64,000 bases of DNA from CATOSP01 sp965237775 (GTDB taxonomy: Bacteria; Chloroflexota; Dehalococcoidia; Lucifugimonadales; UBA3495). The stretch is from NCBI GenBank assembly GCA_965237775.1, contig OZ250155.1, positions 4,278,001 to 4,342,000 on the forward strand, read 5' to 3'. Positions 16,002 to 24,365 of this stretch are shown one piece after another (the first letter of the stretch is position 1; each line of letters starts with the position of its first letter). The notes under the pieces were generated by a model that searched no databases, was not told where the DNA came from, and saw only the letters and a program-made list of their open reading frames with translations. The position numbers were made by a program, and so were the translations under genes.

Positions 16002-16862
16002 ATGCCTGAAATCTACGTCCTTGGTGGGGGCACACCGACCCCCACCCCCGCCCGGTTCGGCAGCGCCCACGTCCTGAGCGTTGGCGGGGACTTGCTAATG
16101 TTCGACTGCGGTCCCGCCGCGACCCATAAGTTGGTCAAGGCCGGACTGTTCCCAACGCAGGTGGACTACCTCTTCTTTACGCACCACCACTTCGACCACG
16201 ACATCGACTACCCCTGTTTCCTGCTGTGCCGCTGGGACCAGAGCATCGGCAAGGAGAACCAACTACAGGTGTTTGGCCCCACCTTGACCGAGAAAATCAC
16301 AGACGGGATCATCGGCGAAAATGGCGTCTTCACCCACGACTGGATGGCCCGCGTCAACCATCCCTTGAGCCAGCGGGTCCATGTCAACCGGGGCGGGACA
16401 TTACCTCGCAAACCGCCGTCAGTCAGCGCCAAAGACATTGCTCCCGGACCCGTCCATAGCAGCGGCGAGTGGCGTGTAACGTCCGCCCAAGCCGAGCACG
16501 TTCAACCCTGGCTCGACTCCCTCGCCTACCGGGTGGATACCGCGGAAGGAAGCATCATATTTACCGGAGACACCCAGCCATGTGACACGGTGACGGAGTT
16601 GGCCCAGGGCGCGGATATGATGCTCTGCATGTGCTGGGACGATCAGGAGGTCATGGACGAAAACGGCGAGGCTGGCGGCCAATGCGGCACCCTCGGTGCG
16701 GCCCGCATGGCTCAGGAAGCGGGTGTGGGGAAACTGGTCTTGGTTCACATCGGCCCCCACCTTTCCGGTCACGGGCCGATGGAAAAGGGAATCGGAGACA
16801 TCCGCCGAGCCTACGATGGGGAAATCATATTCTCCGAAGAGCTGATGCGCATTACCCTTTAA
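16002..16862 (+). CDS. MBL-fold metallohydrolase, RNase Z/arylsulfatase-like
   Basis: 286 residues. Metallo-beta-lactamase fold with the zinc motif THHHFDHD (about 60-67), a further His at about 167 (AEHVQPW), Asp in FTGDT (187-191) and a C-terminal His in VHIGPHLSGHG. The start (GGGTPTPTPARFGSAHVL) is typical of the RNase Z/AtsA-like hydrolase branch. Two or three such His/Asp sets would bind a dinuclear zinc site. The substrate is unknown. TTAGGAGA precedes the ATG. A strong inverted repeat follows the stop. Confidence 0.85.
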   Translation: MPEIYVLGGGTPTPTPARFGSAHVLSVGGDLLMFDCGPAATHKLVKAGLFPTQVDYLFFTHHHFDHDIDYPCFLLCRWDQSIGKENQLQVFGPTLTEKITDGIIGENGVFTHDWMARVNHPLSQRVHVNRGGTLPRKPPSVSAKDIAPGPVHSSGEWRVTSAQAEHVQPWLDSLAYRVDTAEGSIIFTGDTQPCDTVTELAQGADMMLCMCWDDQEVMDENGEAGGQCGTLGAARMAQEAGVGKLVLVHIGPHLSGHGPMEKGIGDIRRAYDGEIIFSEELMRITL

Positions 16863-16866
16863 CGCA

Positions 16867-16896
16867 ACAACCGCCTCTGAGTTCAGAGGCGGTTGT
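16867..16896. terminator. Hairpin between convergent genes
   Basis: ACAACCGCCTCTGA and TCAGAGGCGGTTGT form a perfect 14-bp inverted repeat around two bases. It lies directly after the MBL gene and downstream of rpsU on the other strand. No T tract, so intrinsic termination is likely but not certain. Confidence 0.5.
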
Positions 16897-16998
16897 GAAA
16901 CGTTTCATGTAGTCGCGCCGGGCCCGATCTCCTCCATTACACCCTAGCAATAAAAGCTAGCCATGTGGGCGAATGACAGTCCGGGCGGACCTGGGAGT

Positions 16999-17187
16999 CT
17001 AGCGCCGGTGCTGGCGGCGGCGGCGGCGCGCGGCCCGCTGGGCGGCCAAGCGTTCCTTCTGCGCCTTGGAACGGAAGAACCGGCGGTCTTTCAACTCCCG
17101 GAGAATTCCAGAGTGCTGTACCGAAGCCCGGAAACGGTTGACCAGGCTCTCGGGATTTTCTCCTTCACGAGGGGTCACATAAGCCAT
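16999..17187 (-). CDS. rpsU: Small ribosomal subunit protein bS21
   Basis: 62 residues. SLVNRFRASVQHSGILREL, then KDRRFFRSKAQKERLAAQRA and a C-terminal Arg-rich run are diagnostic for bS21, which helps initiation on the 30S subunit. GAGGTGA lies 5 bases before the ATG. It is a monocistronic gene. The length and basic tail are normal for the family. Confidence 0.93.
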   Translation of the reverse strand: MAYVTPREGENPESLVNRFRASVQHSGILRELKDRRFFRSKAQKERLAAQRAARRRRRQHRR

Positions 17188-17399
17188 TCAGCTCACCTCA
17201 ACTCGGTCTGATTTGTGGCCAATTTACCATAAGGACAGGCTCCGAGCAACATTCGGCACACCTGCTCCCCATTATCTCCGGCCTCCGGCAACATTCACCA
17301 TCGACCATCGGGACCAGAGCGGGTAAACGGGTAGAACGCGTAGAATACAGTATGCTGCCTGAATCCGCCCCTTGATCTCAACGCCTCGGAGGAATGAAC

Positions 17400-18080
17400 A
17401 TGTCCCAGGAGTTGTCCCGGATACAACGCCCTTCCGCCGACCGTTTCCAGGGTAAGCGAAAGCTCCTGCTTGCCCCGCTGATATACGGCATTCCCGCCGA
17501 GGCTACAGAAGGCGTCGAGATTCTTCAAAGGTACTGGGACCAGATGCAATTGCAGGTGGCGTCGCTGGAAGCTTCCCTGGGCGCCCTGCGCCACATCTAT
17601 CACGAAAGCCTCACCGTAGGCGGGGAAGAAGGTCTGGGACAATTGGGCCAAGCGGACCAACGCAGCCATAGTTTCGTGTCCACCAAATGCCAGGCTGGCG
17701 CGACGTTGGAGGCCACCGAAGACGCCGACTTCTTGCTGGAAACCCTGGACCTCCAACGCTGTCTCATGACACCGCTGGCCAGCGAGTCAGTGGCCCGAAG
17801 GCTTCAAGAGTGGCTCAATGAGAGCACTCGCCGCCGATACGAGAGAATCGCCGACCAGATAGACGACACCCTGCAAGCCGACGAGGTGGGCCTGTTGTTA
17901 ATCAGCGAACGGCACCAGGTCCAGTTCCCAGGGGACATCGAGGTGTTCTACATCGCCCCGCCCGCCCTGGACGACTTTCACCGCTGGGCCCAGGGCTGGA
18001 TTGCCCAGCAACAACGCGCGCGAGTGGCAGCGATGCGCTCCGAGATGGACTCCGGCGGTGAGGAGCCGTCAGGACCCTAA
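17400..18080 (+). CDS. Conserved protein of unknown function
   Basis: 226 residues. Start at the second ATG (17400), which has GGAGG 7 bases upstream; the ATG at 17394 is only one base from it. No membrane segment or signal. The sequence is mainly helical and acidic: EGVEILQRYWDQMQLQVASLE, a central GGEEGLGQLG, RRLQEWLNESTRRRYERIADQ, then a beta-like VGLLLISERHQVQFPGDIEV and FYIAPPALDDFHRWAQGWI. I suspect it is conserved within Chloroflexota, since the ends look well ordered, but no named domain is recognised. Confidence 0.65.
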   Translation: MSQELSRIQRPSADRFQGKRKLLLAPLIYGIPAEATEGVEILQRYWDQMQLQVASLEASLGALRHIYHESLTVGGEEGLGQLGQADQRSHSFVSTKCQAGATLEATEDADFLLETLDLQRCLMTPLASESVARRLQEWLNESTRRRYERIADQIDDTLQADEVGLLLISERHQVQFPGDIEVFYIAPPALDDFHRWAQGWIAQQQRARVAAMRSEMDSGGEEPSGP

Positions 18081-18112
18081 CTCCCATCATCCCTGGTCAA
18101 TTCGGAGGTTGG

Positions 18113-18880
18113 TCAGAGGGCATCGTCCACCCGTTTCCGGAAATCTTCGGCGCCCAGGCGAAGCAGACCAGTCGCGGAGATCGTAACGAAGTTCGCCCCA
18201 AGTTTGATAAATTCAGCGACACCGGCCGCATCGGATGGAGAGTTGCCCCCAACCCCGACCCACTTTCCCCCTTCACGTATCCTGGGAACCACCTGACTCA
18301 TCAACCGGCGGACTTCCACCGGACCCGGGTTTCCCATGCTCTGCCCCAAGTCACCCGAGGCCACGTGGCAGACGTCGATCCCCGGCACCGTAAGAATATC
18401 GTCCAGGTTCTCTACGGCCTCCGTCTCTTCGATCATCGGGATGACCAACACCTGGGAATTGACCCACCGTGTACCCTCGTCACGGGCAACACCTACCCCG
18501 TAGTCCTGAGACCTGCCGCCGCCGACTCCCCGGTGTCCTTCGGGGTAATACCGCGCCGCCCTTGCCACCGCGTCGGCCTGTTCCCGCGTGTTCACGTGGG
18601 GAACTATTACACCCTGCACGCCGCGGTCCAGGTGCCTCAGCAATGTCGAATCGTCGTGATTCGGGACCCGGGCGATGGGCGTAATTCCAAAGACCTCGGC
18701 GGCCCGTACCATGTGTTCCAGGTGGTCCAGGTCAATTGGTCCATGCTCGCAGTCTATCATCACGAAGTCGTACCCAAGCGCGCCAAATAGCTCCACTTGG
18801 TCCGGAGCGTAACGGCTGATTATCGCCCCGAATACCACTCCTCCCTCGGCCATCTTGGCTTTAGCGGTGTTGGTTTGCAT
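18113..18880 (-). CDS. HpcH/HpaI aldolase family protein
   Basis: 255 residues, a class II (metal-dependent) pyruvate aldolase fold. It would cleave or make 2-keto-3-deoxy acids such as 2-keto-3-deoxy-rhamnonate or 4-hydroxy-2-ketoheptanedioate. Motifs: MIDCEHGPIDLDHLE (metal/substrate site, about 41-55), PIARVPNHD, GVQGVIVPHVNT (about 89-100) and VIPMIEETEAVENLDDI with the metal-binding Glu. GAGGGGGTG precedes the ATG. The next gene on the strand is a short-chain dehydrogenase 70 bases upstream; both fit sugar-acid breakdown. Confidence 0.88.
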   Translation of the reverse strand: MQTNTAKAKMAEGGVVFGAIISRYAPDQVELFGALGYDFVMIDCEHGPIDLDHLEHMVRAAEVFGITPIARVPNHDDSTLLRHLDRGVQGVIVPHVNTREQADAVARAARYYPEGHRGVGGGRSQDYGVGVARDEGTRWVNSQVLVIPMIEETEAVENLDDILTVPGIDVCHVASGDLGQSMGNPGPVEVRRLMSQVVPRIREGGKWVGVGGNSPSDAAGVAEFIKLGANFVTISATGLLRLGAEDFRKRVDDAL

Positions 18881-18950
18881 GATTGCACCCCCTCAACTCG
18901 AATATCCTGCCACCTGCTCCGGTGGTTCTATCCGGCATATCCCCTCGGCG

Positions 18951-19721
18951 CTACTGCGCCGTCATCCCCCCGTCGATGACCAACTCCGCGCCGGTCACGA
19001 ATGATGACTCATCCGACGCCAGGTACAGGATGCCGTAGGCTATCTCGTAAGCGTTGCCCACTCTGCCCATCGGTGTCCGGTCTATGGACCATTGAAGGCG
19101 TTCCGGGTCCTCGTAGCCCCGGTCCGTCAAGGGCGTATGAGCGTACCCGGGATGGACGGAGTTCACCCGAATGTTCTCCCGTGCGTATTGGACCGCCGCC
19201 GACTTGGTGAACAGCCGTATCGCTCCCTTGGCGGCATGGTAGGCGGTGGACGTGGGGCTGCCGATGATCCCGTAAATGGATGAGGTGTTGATGATGGACC
19301 CGCCGCCCTGTTTGCGCAATTCGGGAATCGCCAGCTTGGTGCCCAAGAATGTGCCCTTGGCGTGGACGTCCATCTGGGCGTCCCACAGCTCCTCGGTGGT
19401 ATCCTCGACATTGAACCTGGCTCCGGTCCCGGCGTTGTTAACCAGTATGTCCAGTTTGCCAAAGTTGGAAACGGTCGTCTGTATAGCGTTGACCCAGTCC
19501 TGTTCCTGGGTGACGTCCAGGCGTACAAAAATGGCGTCGCCCCCAGCCTCCCGGATTTGGGCCGCGGTCTTCTCTCCTTCTTCCACCTTGATGTCGGTGA
19601 GAACGACCTTCGCGCCCTCCTGGGCGAATAGCCTCGCGCTGGCCCCTCCAAATCCCATAAGCTCGCCTTCCACTCCAGCGGCGGCCCCGGTGATTAGTGC
19701 GACCTTGCCTTCCAGCCTCAT
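18951..19721 (-). CDS. Short-chain dehydrogenase/reductase with an enlarged glycine loop
   Basis: 256 residues from the ATG preceded by GGAGG. It is a classical SDR: catalytic Ser in NTSSIYG, YxxxK in AYHAAKGA, NNAG at about 88-91, and the C-terminal TGAELVIDGG. The cofactor loop is unusual: TGAAAGVEGELMGFGGASA has about eight extra residues between the first and last Gly of the usual TGxxxGIG. It probably oxidises a secondary alcohol with NAD(P). It is likely cotranscribed with the HpcH/HpaI aldolase gene. Confidence 0.88.
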   Translation of the reverse strand: MRLEGKVALITGAAAGVEGELMGFGGASARLFAQEGAKVVLTDIKVEEGEKTAAQIREAGGDAIFVRLDVTQEQDWVNAIQTTVSNFGKLDILVNNAGTGARFNVEDTTEELWDAQMDVHAKGTFLGTKLAIPELRKQGGGSIINTSSIYGIIGSPTSTAYHAAKGAIRLFTKSAAVQYARENIRVNSVHPGYAHTPLTDRGYEDPERLQWSIDRTPMGRVGNAYEIAYGILYLASDESSFVTGAELVIDGGMTAQ

Positions 19722-19901
19722 GGCATCCTCCGTTCTAAGCTCCGGTTTCACCGCCGATTATAGCAGGTGGGGACCCGGCCTCCCGGGACCGCGCCAGTTC
19801 CACACCCTCTGGAATCTGGTATATATTGGCCAGGTAGCGCCTTGTCCTTGGACCGCTAGCCATCAAACCAACCCGAAACCAAAACGGTCAGGAGTCACCA
19901 C

Positions 19902-21032
19902 ATGGACCCGATCTATCTCGACTACAACGCCACGACTCCCATCGACCCCGCCGTGGCCGAGGCTATGCTCCCCTACATCCACGAACACTTCGGCAACCCT
20001 TCCAGCGGCCACGCCTTCGGACGGCGCGCCAAGGAGGGCGTGGACACAGCCCGCAGCCAGGTTGCCGACCTTCTCGGTTGCCAGAACGACGAGGTGATAT
20101 TCACCAGCGGCGGCACCGAATCTAACAACCACGCCATCAAGGGTGTGGCTGCGGCATACCGGCAACAGGGCAACCATATCATCACGTCATCGGTGGAGCA
20201 TCCGGCGGTGTTGGACGTTTGCACATACCTGGAAGGGCATGGCGCGAGTGTCACCTACCTCCCGGTGGATGGCCTGGGCATGGTCGACCCACAACAACTG
20301 GAATGGGCGATCACTCCGCAAACAGTCCTGGTCTCTGTGATGCACGCCAACAATGAGGTGGGCACCATCCAGCCCATATCAGAAATATCGGAGATCACCC
20401 GGCGTCACGGAATCCTCCTGCACGCGGACTGCGCCCAGTCGGTGGGGAAGCTCCAGGTGAAAGTCGACGAGCTGGGGGTGGACCTGCTATCCATCGCCGG
20501 GCACAAACTGTACGCGCCCAAGGGCATTGGGGCTCTCTATATCCGGAACGGCGTTCGGCTGGAGAAGTTGATGCACGGAGCGGGCCATGAGATGGGTTGG
20601 CGGGCTGGCACGGAAAACGTCATCCAAGAAGTCGGCCTGGGACAGGCCTGTCAGCTAATCAACGAAAACCTGGACGCCTACTGCGAAACTATGATGTCCA
20701 CGCGGGACTTGCTGGAAGCCCAACTAGGTGAAAGGTTCTCCGACATGAAGACCAACGGCCACCCGGTCAAACGGCTCCCCAACACTTCTAGCGTGAGCTT
20801 TCCATCTATGGAAGCGGACACGGCGCTTTCAGCGATGAAAACAGTGGCCGCGTCAGCGGGAGCCGCCTGCCACACCGATCAAGTCGAGGTCTCCAGTGTG
20901 TTGCAGGCCATGCGCCTCCCGCTGGAGTACGCCATGGGGACGCTGCGCTTCTCCACGGGACGCTACACCACTGCTGAAGAAATCCACCGCGCCGTGGAAG
21001 ACGTCGCGCAGGCCGTGGAGACTTGCCGCTGA
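19902..21032 (+). CDS. Cysteine desulfurase (IscS/NifS family)
   Basis: 376 residues, class V aminotransferase fold. It takes sulfur from Cys for Fe-S clusters and thiolated tRNA. The PLP lysine is Lys202 in SIAGHKLYAPKG; the persulfide-forming Cys is Cys323 in SAGAACHTD, on a loop of group I type. Also conserved: LDYNATTP at the N-terminus, TSGGTESNNHAIKG, VMHANNEVGTIQP and GHEMGWRAGTEN. No iscU, iscA or tRNA-thiolase partner is adjacent. A TATATT at about 19822 may be its -10. Confidence 0.93.
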   Translation: MDPIYLDYNATTPIDPAVAEAMLPYIHEHFGNPSSGHAFGRRAKEGVDTARSQVADLLGCQNDEVIFTSGGTESNNHAIKGVAAAYRQQGNHIITSSVEHPAVLDVCTYLEGHGASVTYLPVDGLGMVDPQQLEWAITPQTVLVSVMHANNEVGTIQPISEISEITRRHGILLHADCAQSVGKLQVKVDELGVDLLSIAGHKLYAPKGIGALYIRNGVRLEKLMHGAGHEMGWRAGTENVIQEVGLGQACQLINENLDAYCETMMSTRDLLEAQLGERFSDMKTNGHPVKRLPNTSSVSFPSMEADTALSAMKTVAASAGAACHTDQVEVSSVLQAMRLPLEYAMGTLRFSTGRYTTAEEIHRAVEDVAQAVETCR

Positions 21033-21041
21033 CGGCCAGAT

Positions 21042-21890
21042 TTACGGTCCTTCCTGGAAATACTGCCGGGGCGACCTGGCCGGGAAGGGTTGGTACGGGT
21101 GCCGGGCAAGCGCGTCCTCGTCAAGTTCAATCCCGAGGCCCGGTCCGGTTGGTATCTGAATGTAGCCGTCCTCCACCTTGAAGGGATTCACGGCGATGTC
21201 GTTCCCGAACTCCTCCAGATTCACGAAATACTCCGTGATGAGGAAGTTGGGGATGCAGGTCGAGACGTGAAGCGTCGCCGCCAGTCCCACCGTGGTGCTA
21301 TTGAAGTTGTGGGGCGAGACGATCACGAAGTAGGGCTCTGCCATGGCCGCGATCTCTTTCAACTCCAGTATGCCGCCGACATTGCAGACGTCTGGGTTAA
21401 TGATATCCGCCGCCCGTTTCTCGAAGACCTCCCTGAACTCGAACTTCGTGTGTAGCTCTTCGCCGGTGACCACCGGAATGCGGATGTCCCGCTTGGCTGC
21501 GGCCAGAGCGTCCATGTTTTCGGCCAACGCAGGCTCTTCGTACCAGAAGGGACGGTATTGCTCGATCTCCCTGGCGATGCGGACTGCGTGCATTGGCGCG
21601 AGACGGCGGTGCATCTCCACCAGAATATCCACGTCGGGACCCACCGCTTGTCGAACGGCGGCGACGTTCTCGATGGTCTGGTCCTCGACCTCCCGGCTGA
21701 CAAAGGTGCGCCACGGGCCAGGGATTGGGTCGAACTTCATGGCGTCGAATCCCATCTCGATGACCTGGGAGGCCCGTTCGGCCAGGGCTTCCGGGGTCTT
21801 GGCTCCCTCGGACCACCCGTTGGCGTATACGCGAATTTTATCCCGGCAAACGCCGCCCAGTAGACCGTATACCGGGACTCCCCGCCCAGG
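21042..21890 (-). pseudogene. Mandelate racemase/muconate lactonising enzyme family, N-terminal domain missing
   Basis: The barrel domain is intact: LLGG, KIRVYANGW, KFDPIPGPW, the metal-ligand strands DILVEMH, FWYEEPA, VVTGEELHT, and SPHNFNST with the C-terminal His base, as in the galactonate-dehydratase-like group. Coding similarity starts only at GVPVYGLLGG (21881); the N-terminal capping domain (about 110 residues) that closes the active site is absent. An in-frame TGA lies at 21932-21930, and the first usable start is an internal ATG at 21755. The divergent MOSC gene begins 170 bases beyond, so the missing part has been deleted. Confidence 0.8.
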
Positions 21891-22061
21891 CGAATGCTGT
21901 TTGGATACTAAAGAGGGGCTCCGGTGGCGTCAAGGCCGCCTTGGGGTTAAACTAGCGGCGCGGGCCGGGGGCTCTGGGCTCTGCGAGGTGCGGCTTGCCC
22001 ATTCTGTTATGATTATTCATATCAGGCCGCTTCTACTGACGTTGGTGGGAGTAACGGCTCC

Positions 22062-22838
22062 ATGATAACCATCGAAGAGATCCACATTTCGCCGGTGAAG
22101 TCGCTGGCTTTGTCCCATCCCGACGCGGTTGATGTGTCCTGGCAAGGTATCTCCGAAGACCGTCGGCTGTTTCTGGTCGACGACAGCGGCAGACTCGTAA
22201 CCCAGCGGCACTTCGGCAGCTTGGTGCGGGTGAAGGCCGAATACCGCCAGGAACCTGAGTGGCTTGTGCTGCACATGCCAGGCGGTAACGTTGTCGAAGG
22301 CCCGGTGTCTCCCGGCGAGACCACGGTTACCCGTATCTTCGGGCGTAGAGTGATGGGGAATACGGCCCCGGGCGAGTGGGACTCGGTTCTCTCCGAATTC
22401 TGCGGCTCCCCCGTCCGGGTCATAAGGGCCCAACAGCCCGGGCAATGTTACGATGAATTCCCAATATCTTTACTTTCCGCCGCCTCTTTGGAAATACTGG
22501 GCCAACAGCCGGGCGCGGGAATAGCCCTCGACAGCCGGAGATTCCGTCCCAACTTCCTGCTTCATGGGTGCGGACCCCATCAGGAGGACGATTGGATAGG
22601 CGAGGCTGTCCGTATCGGTGAAGATCTGCAAGTGAGAGTGGTCGCCAGAGACCCAAGGTGCGCCATCACCACCCACGACCCCGACACAGGCGACACCGAT
22701 TTGAACACACAAGAAATCATCGCGGGCTACCGGCCAGCCGGTGGGACCGCCTACTTTGGTGTTTATGGAATAGTCGAGCGGCCCGGCAGGGTGAGCATTG
22801 GAGACGCGGTCACGTTACCCGCCGCTACCCTGCCTTAA
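22062..22838 (+). CDS. MOSC domain-containing protein
   Basis: 258 residues with an N-terminal MOSC beta-barrel (EEIHISPVKSLALSHPDAV) and a C-terminal MOSC domain. The conserved Cys that would coordinate molybdenum or hold sulfur is in RDPRCAITTHDPDTGD (about 196-210). DSRRFRPNFLL and FGVYGIV are also typical. This is the YcbX/mARC-like layout without the ferredoxin domain, so it may handle Mo cofactor or reduce N-hydroxylated compounds with a separate partner. Followed 18 bases later by a PAC2-family gene. Confidence 0.85.
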   Translation: MITIEEIHISPVKSLALSHPDAVDVSWQGISEDRRLFLVDDSGRLVTQRHFGSLVRVKAEYRQEPEWLVLHMPGGNVVEGPVSPGETTVTRIFGRRVMGNTAPGEWDSVLSEFCGSPVRVIRAQQPGQCYDEFPISLLSAASLEILGQQPGAGIALDSRRFRPNFLLHGCGPHQEDDWIGEAVRIGEDLQVRVVARDPRCAITTHDPDTGDTDLNTQEIIAGYRPAGGTAYFGVYGIVERPGRVSIGDAVTLPAATLP

Positions 22839-22856
22839 CGCTTAGGAGTTGAACCC

Positions 22857-23792
22857 ATGGCTGAACAATTAGTAACATTTTCCGAAAAACCCCAGGCCGA
22901 ATTCCTGATCGCCGGTTGGCGCAGGCAATGGTCCGACGGAGGCCGGGTCTCCGGGGGGTTAACCAGATACCTGGTTGAAAAGCTGGGCGCCCGGAAGATA
23001 GGCGAAATGACACACCAGGTATCCCAGGACTGCTACCCCTTCCAGGTGGCGGGGACCCATGACACTTTCCGTCCCCTCGTGTCTTACGAGGAAGGTCTGC
23101 CCACCAAGTCCATGTACCGCGAGAACTATTTCTACGATGCGGGCAACGGCTTGATAATCTTCCGGGGCGAGGAGCCTTGGTTCCGCATAGACGTGTTCGG
23201 CGACGCGTTCTTCCAGGGTCTACAAGAACTCGGGATCAAACAGACCGCCGCCGTGGAAGGGGTGAACGGCCCCGTCCCGCCCGACCTTGAGCGCCGTATC
23301 ACCTGCGTATACAGCAAGGCGGAGATGAAGGAGACGCTAGACCGTTACGGCGTGCAGTTCTCCAGCTACGGCAGTGACGGCAGGAGGGGGCCCACCATCG
23401 CCATGGCCCTGGTGTCCATGGCCCACTTCGAGCACCCGGACGTCGCGATGTTCCGCCTCGGCGCAATGGCTCCCATGTACCCCTTTTCCACCCAGGGAAA
23501 TGACCAGGTCGGGATTGTTCGCGACCACCGTTCCTACTACGACATAATGCGCAGGTTGAAGTCGTTGTTCAAGCTGGACATAGACCTATCGGAGCTGGAG
23601 CAATTGGGGGAAACCGAGTCCCAGCGGCTCATGGAAACCCTGGAGCGGATAGGCTCTCAAAACCGGGAGGCGAAGCAGCTAATCGACAGCGTACGCACCG
23701 ACTACAACTACACCCCGTTCGTGGAGCCCGTGGACCTTGACCCCGGCCTGGACAAAGCTCTGGAGGACATCCTGAGAAACCTGCCGGAATAG
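22857..23792 (+). CDS. PAC2 family protein (ATP-grasp/proteasome-assembly-chaperone-like fold)
   Basis: 311 residues. The N-terminal FLIAGWRRQWSDGGRVSGGL and YLVEKLGA are the PAC2 signature, and the central part has VEGVNGPVPP, YSKAEM and FSSYGSDGRRGPT. In archaea and actinobacteria the family contains proteasome-assembly-chaperone-like proteins of uncertain role. The C-terminal 80 residues are helical (LKSLFKLDIDLSELEQL, ETLERIGSQ). TTAGGAGTTG precedes the ATG. It lies between the MOSC gene and a small conserved gene, all on the plus strand. Confidence 0.85.
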   Translation: MAEQLVTFSEKPQAEFLIAGWRRQWSDGGRVSGGLTRYLVEKLGARKIGEMTHQVSQDCYPFQVAGTHDTFRPLVSYEEGLPTKSMYRENYFYDAGNGLIIFRGEEPWFRIDVFGDAFFQGLQELGIKQTAAVEGVNGPVPPDLERRITCVYSKAEMKETLDRYGVQFSSYGSDGRRGPTIAMALVSMAHFEHPDVAMFRLGAMAPMYPFSTQGNDQVGIVRDHRSYYDIMRRLKSLFKLDIDLSELEQLGETESQRLMETLERIGSQNREAKQLIDSVRTDYNYTPFVEPVDLDPGLDKALEDILRNLPE

Positions 23793-23822
23793 CACGGGAC
23801 CTTAGTATCTGGTGAATCGCCA

Positions 23823-24107
23823 ATGACTACTAGGCAGCGTCGCTTCAACTATTCTTGGGGCAGCGGGATCGTTGTGGAGGAGGCAAGAGTCCAGGGGGAA
23901 CACCATTCTCCCTCCCTGCAATTGCTCAAGTACACGGAAGGACCAGCCGAGGGGGCCGTTAGTATCCGGTTCTGCCACTACGGCCACGACGGGCACTTTC
24001 GACGCTCACCGCTCTTAATGTCTCCGGAAGACCTGGCCTTAATGCGCGATGCCCTGCGCGAGACCCCTGAACTGCGAGAGCTATTGCTGAGACTTCTGGC
24101 GGATTAG
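23823..24107 (+). CDS. Small conserved protein of unknown function
   Basis: 94 residues, soluble. VQLLKYTEG-like SLQLLKYTEGPAEGAVSIRF, CHYGHDGHFRRSPLLMSPED and LRETPELRELLLRLL give a beta-beta-alpha pattern I associate with small Chloroflexota proteins, but no domain name is certain. It follows the PAC2 gene after 30 bases and is probably cotranscribed. Confidence 0.6.
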   Translation: MTTRQRRFNYSWGSGIVVEEARVQGEHHSPSLQLLKYTEGPAEGAVSIRFCHYGHDGHFRRSPLLMSPEDLALMRDALRETPELRELLLRLLAD

Positions 24108-24198
24108 CCTCGGACCGGCCACGGAGCCCCGTATAACCAGCCACCAAGAACGGAACTCTTCTCTTCTGGCCGACGCCCCGTCACGTAGAAGCGGGGGT

Positions 24199-24272
24199 TG
24201 GAGCGGGCGATGGGAATCGGACCCACGTATCAGCCTTGGGAGGGCTGCGCTCTACCACTGAGCTACGCCCGC
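24199..24272 (-). tRNA. tRNA-Gly (anticodon CCC)
   Basis: Acceptor GCGGGCG / CGCCCGC, D arm with AGCTCAGTGGTAGAGC, anticodon stem CAGCC/GGCTG around CTCCCAA (anticodon CCC), and T arm GTGGG-TCCGATT-CCCAT. CCA is encoded. Without CCA it spans 24202-24272. It reads GGG codons. Confidence 0.95.
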
Positions 24273-24365
24273 TCGGTACATTGGATCATATTCCGGGCTC
24301 CAGTCCGTGTCAACGGTGCTCCATCTCAGTCACCCCCGGCGCGCTGGCCACCAACCACCGGCCAC

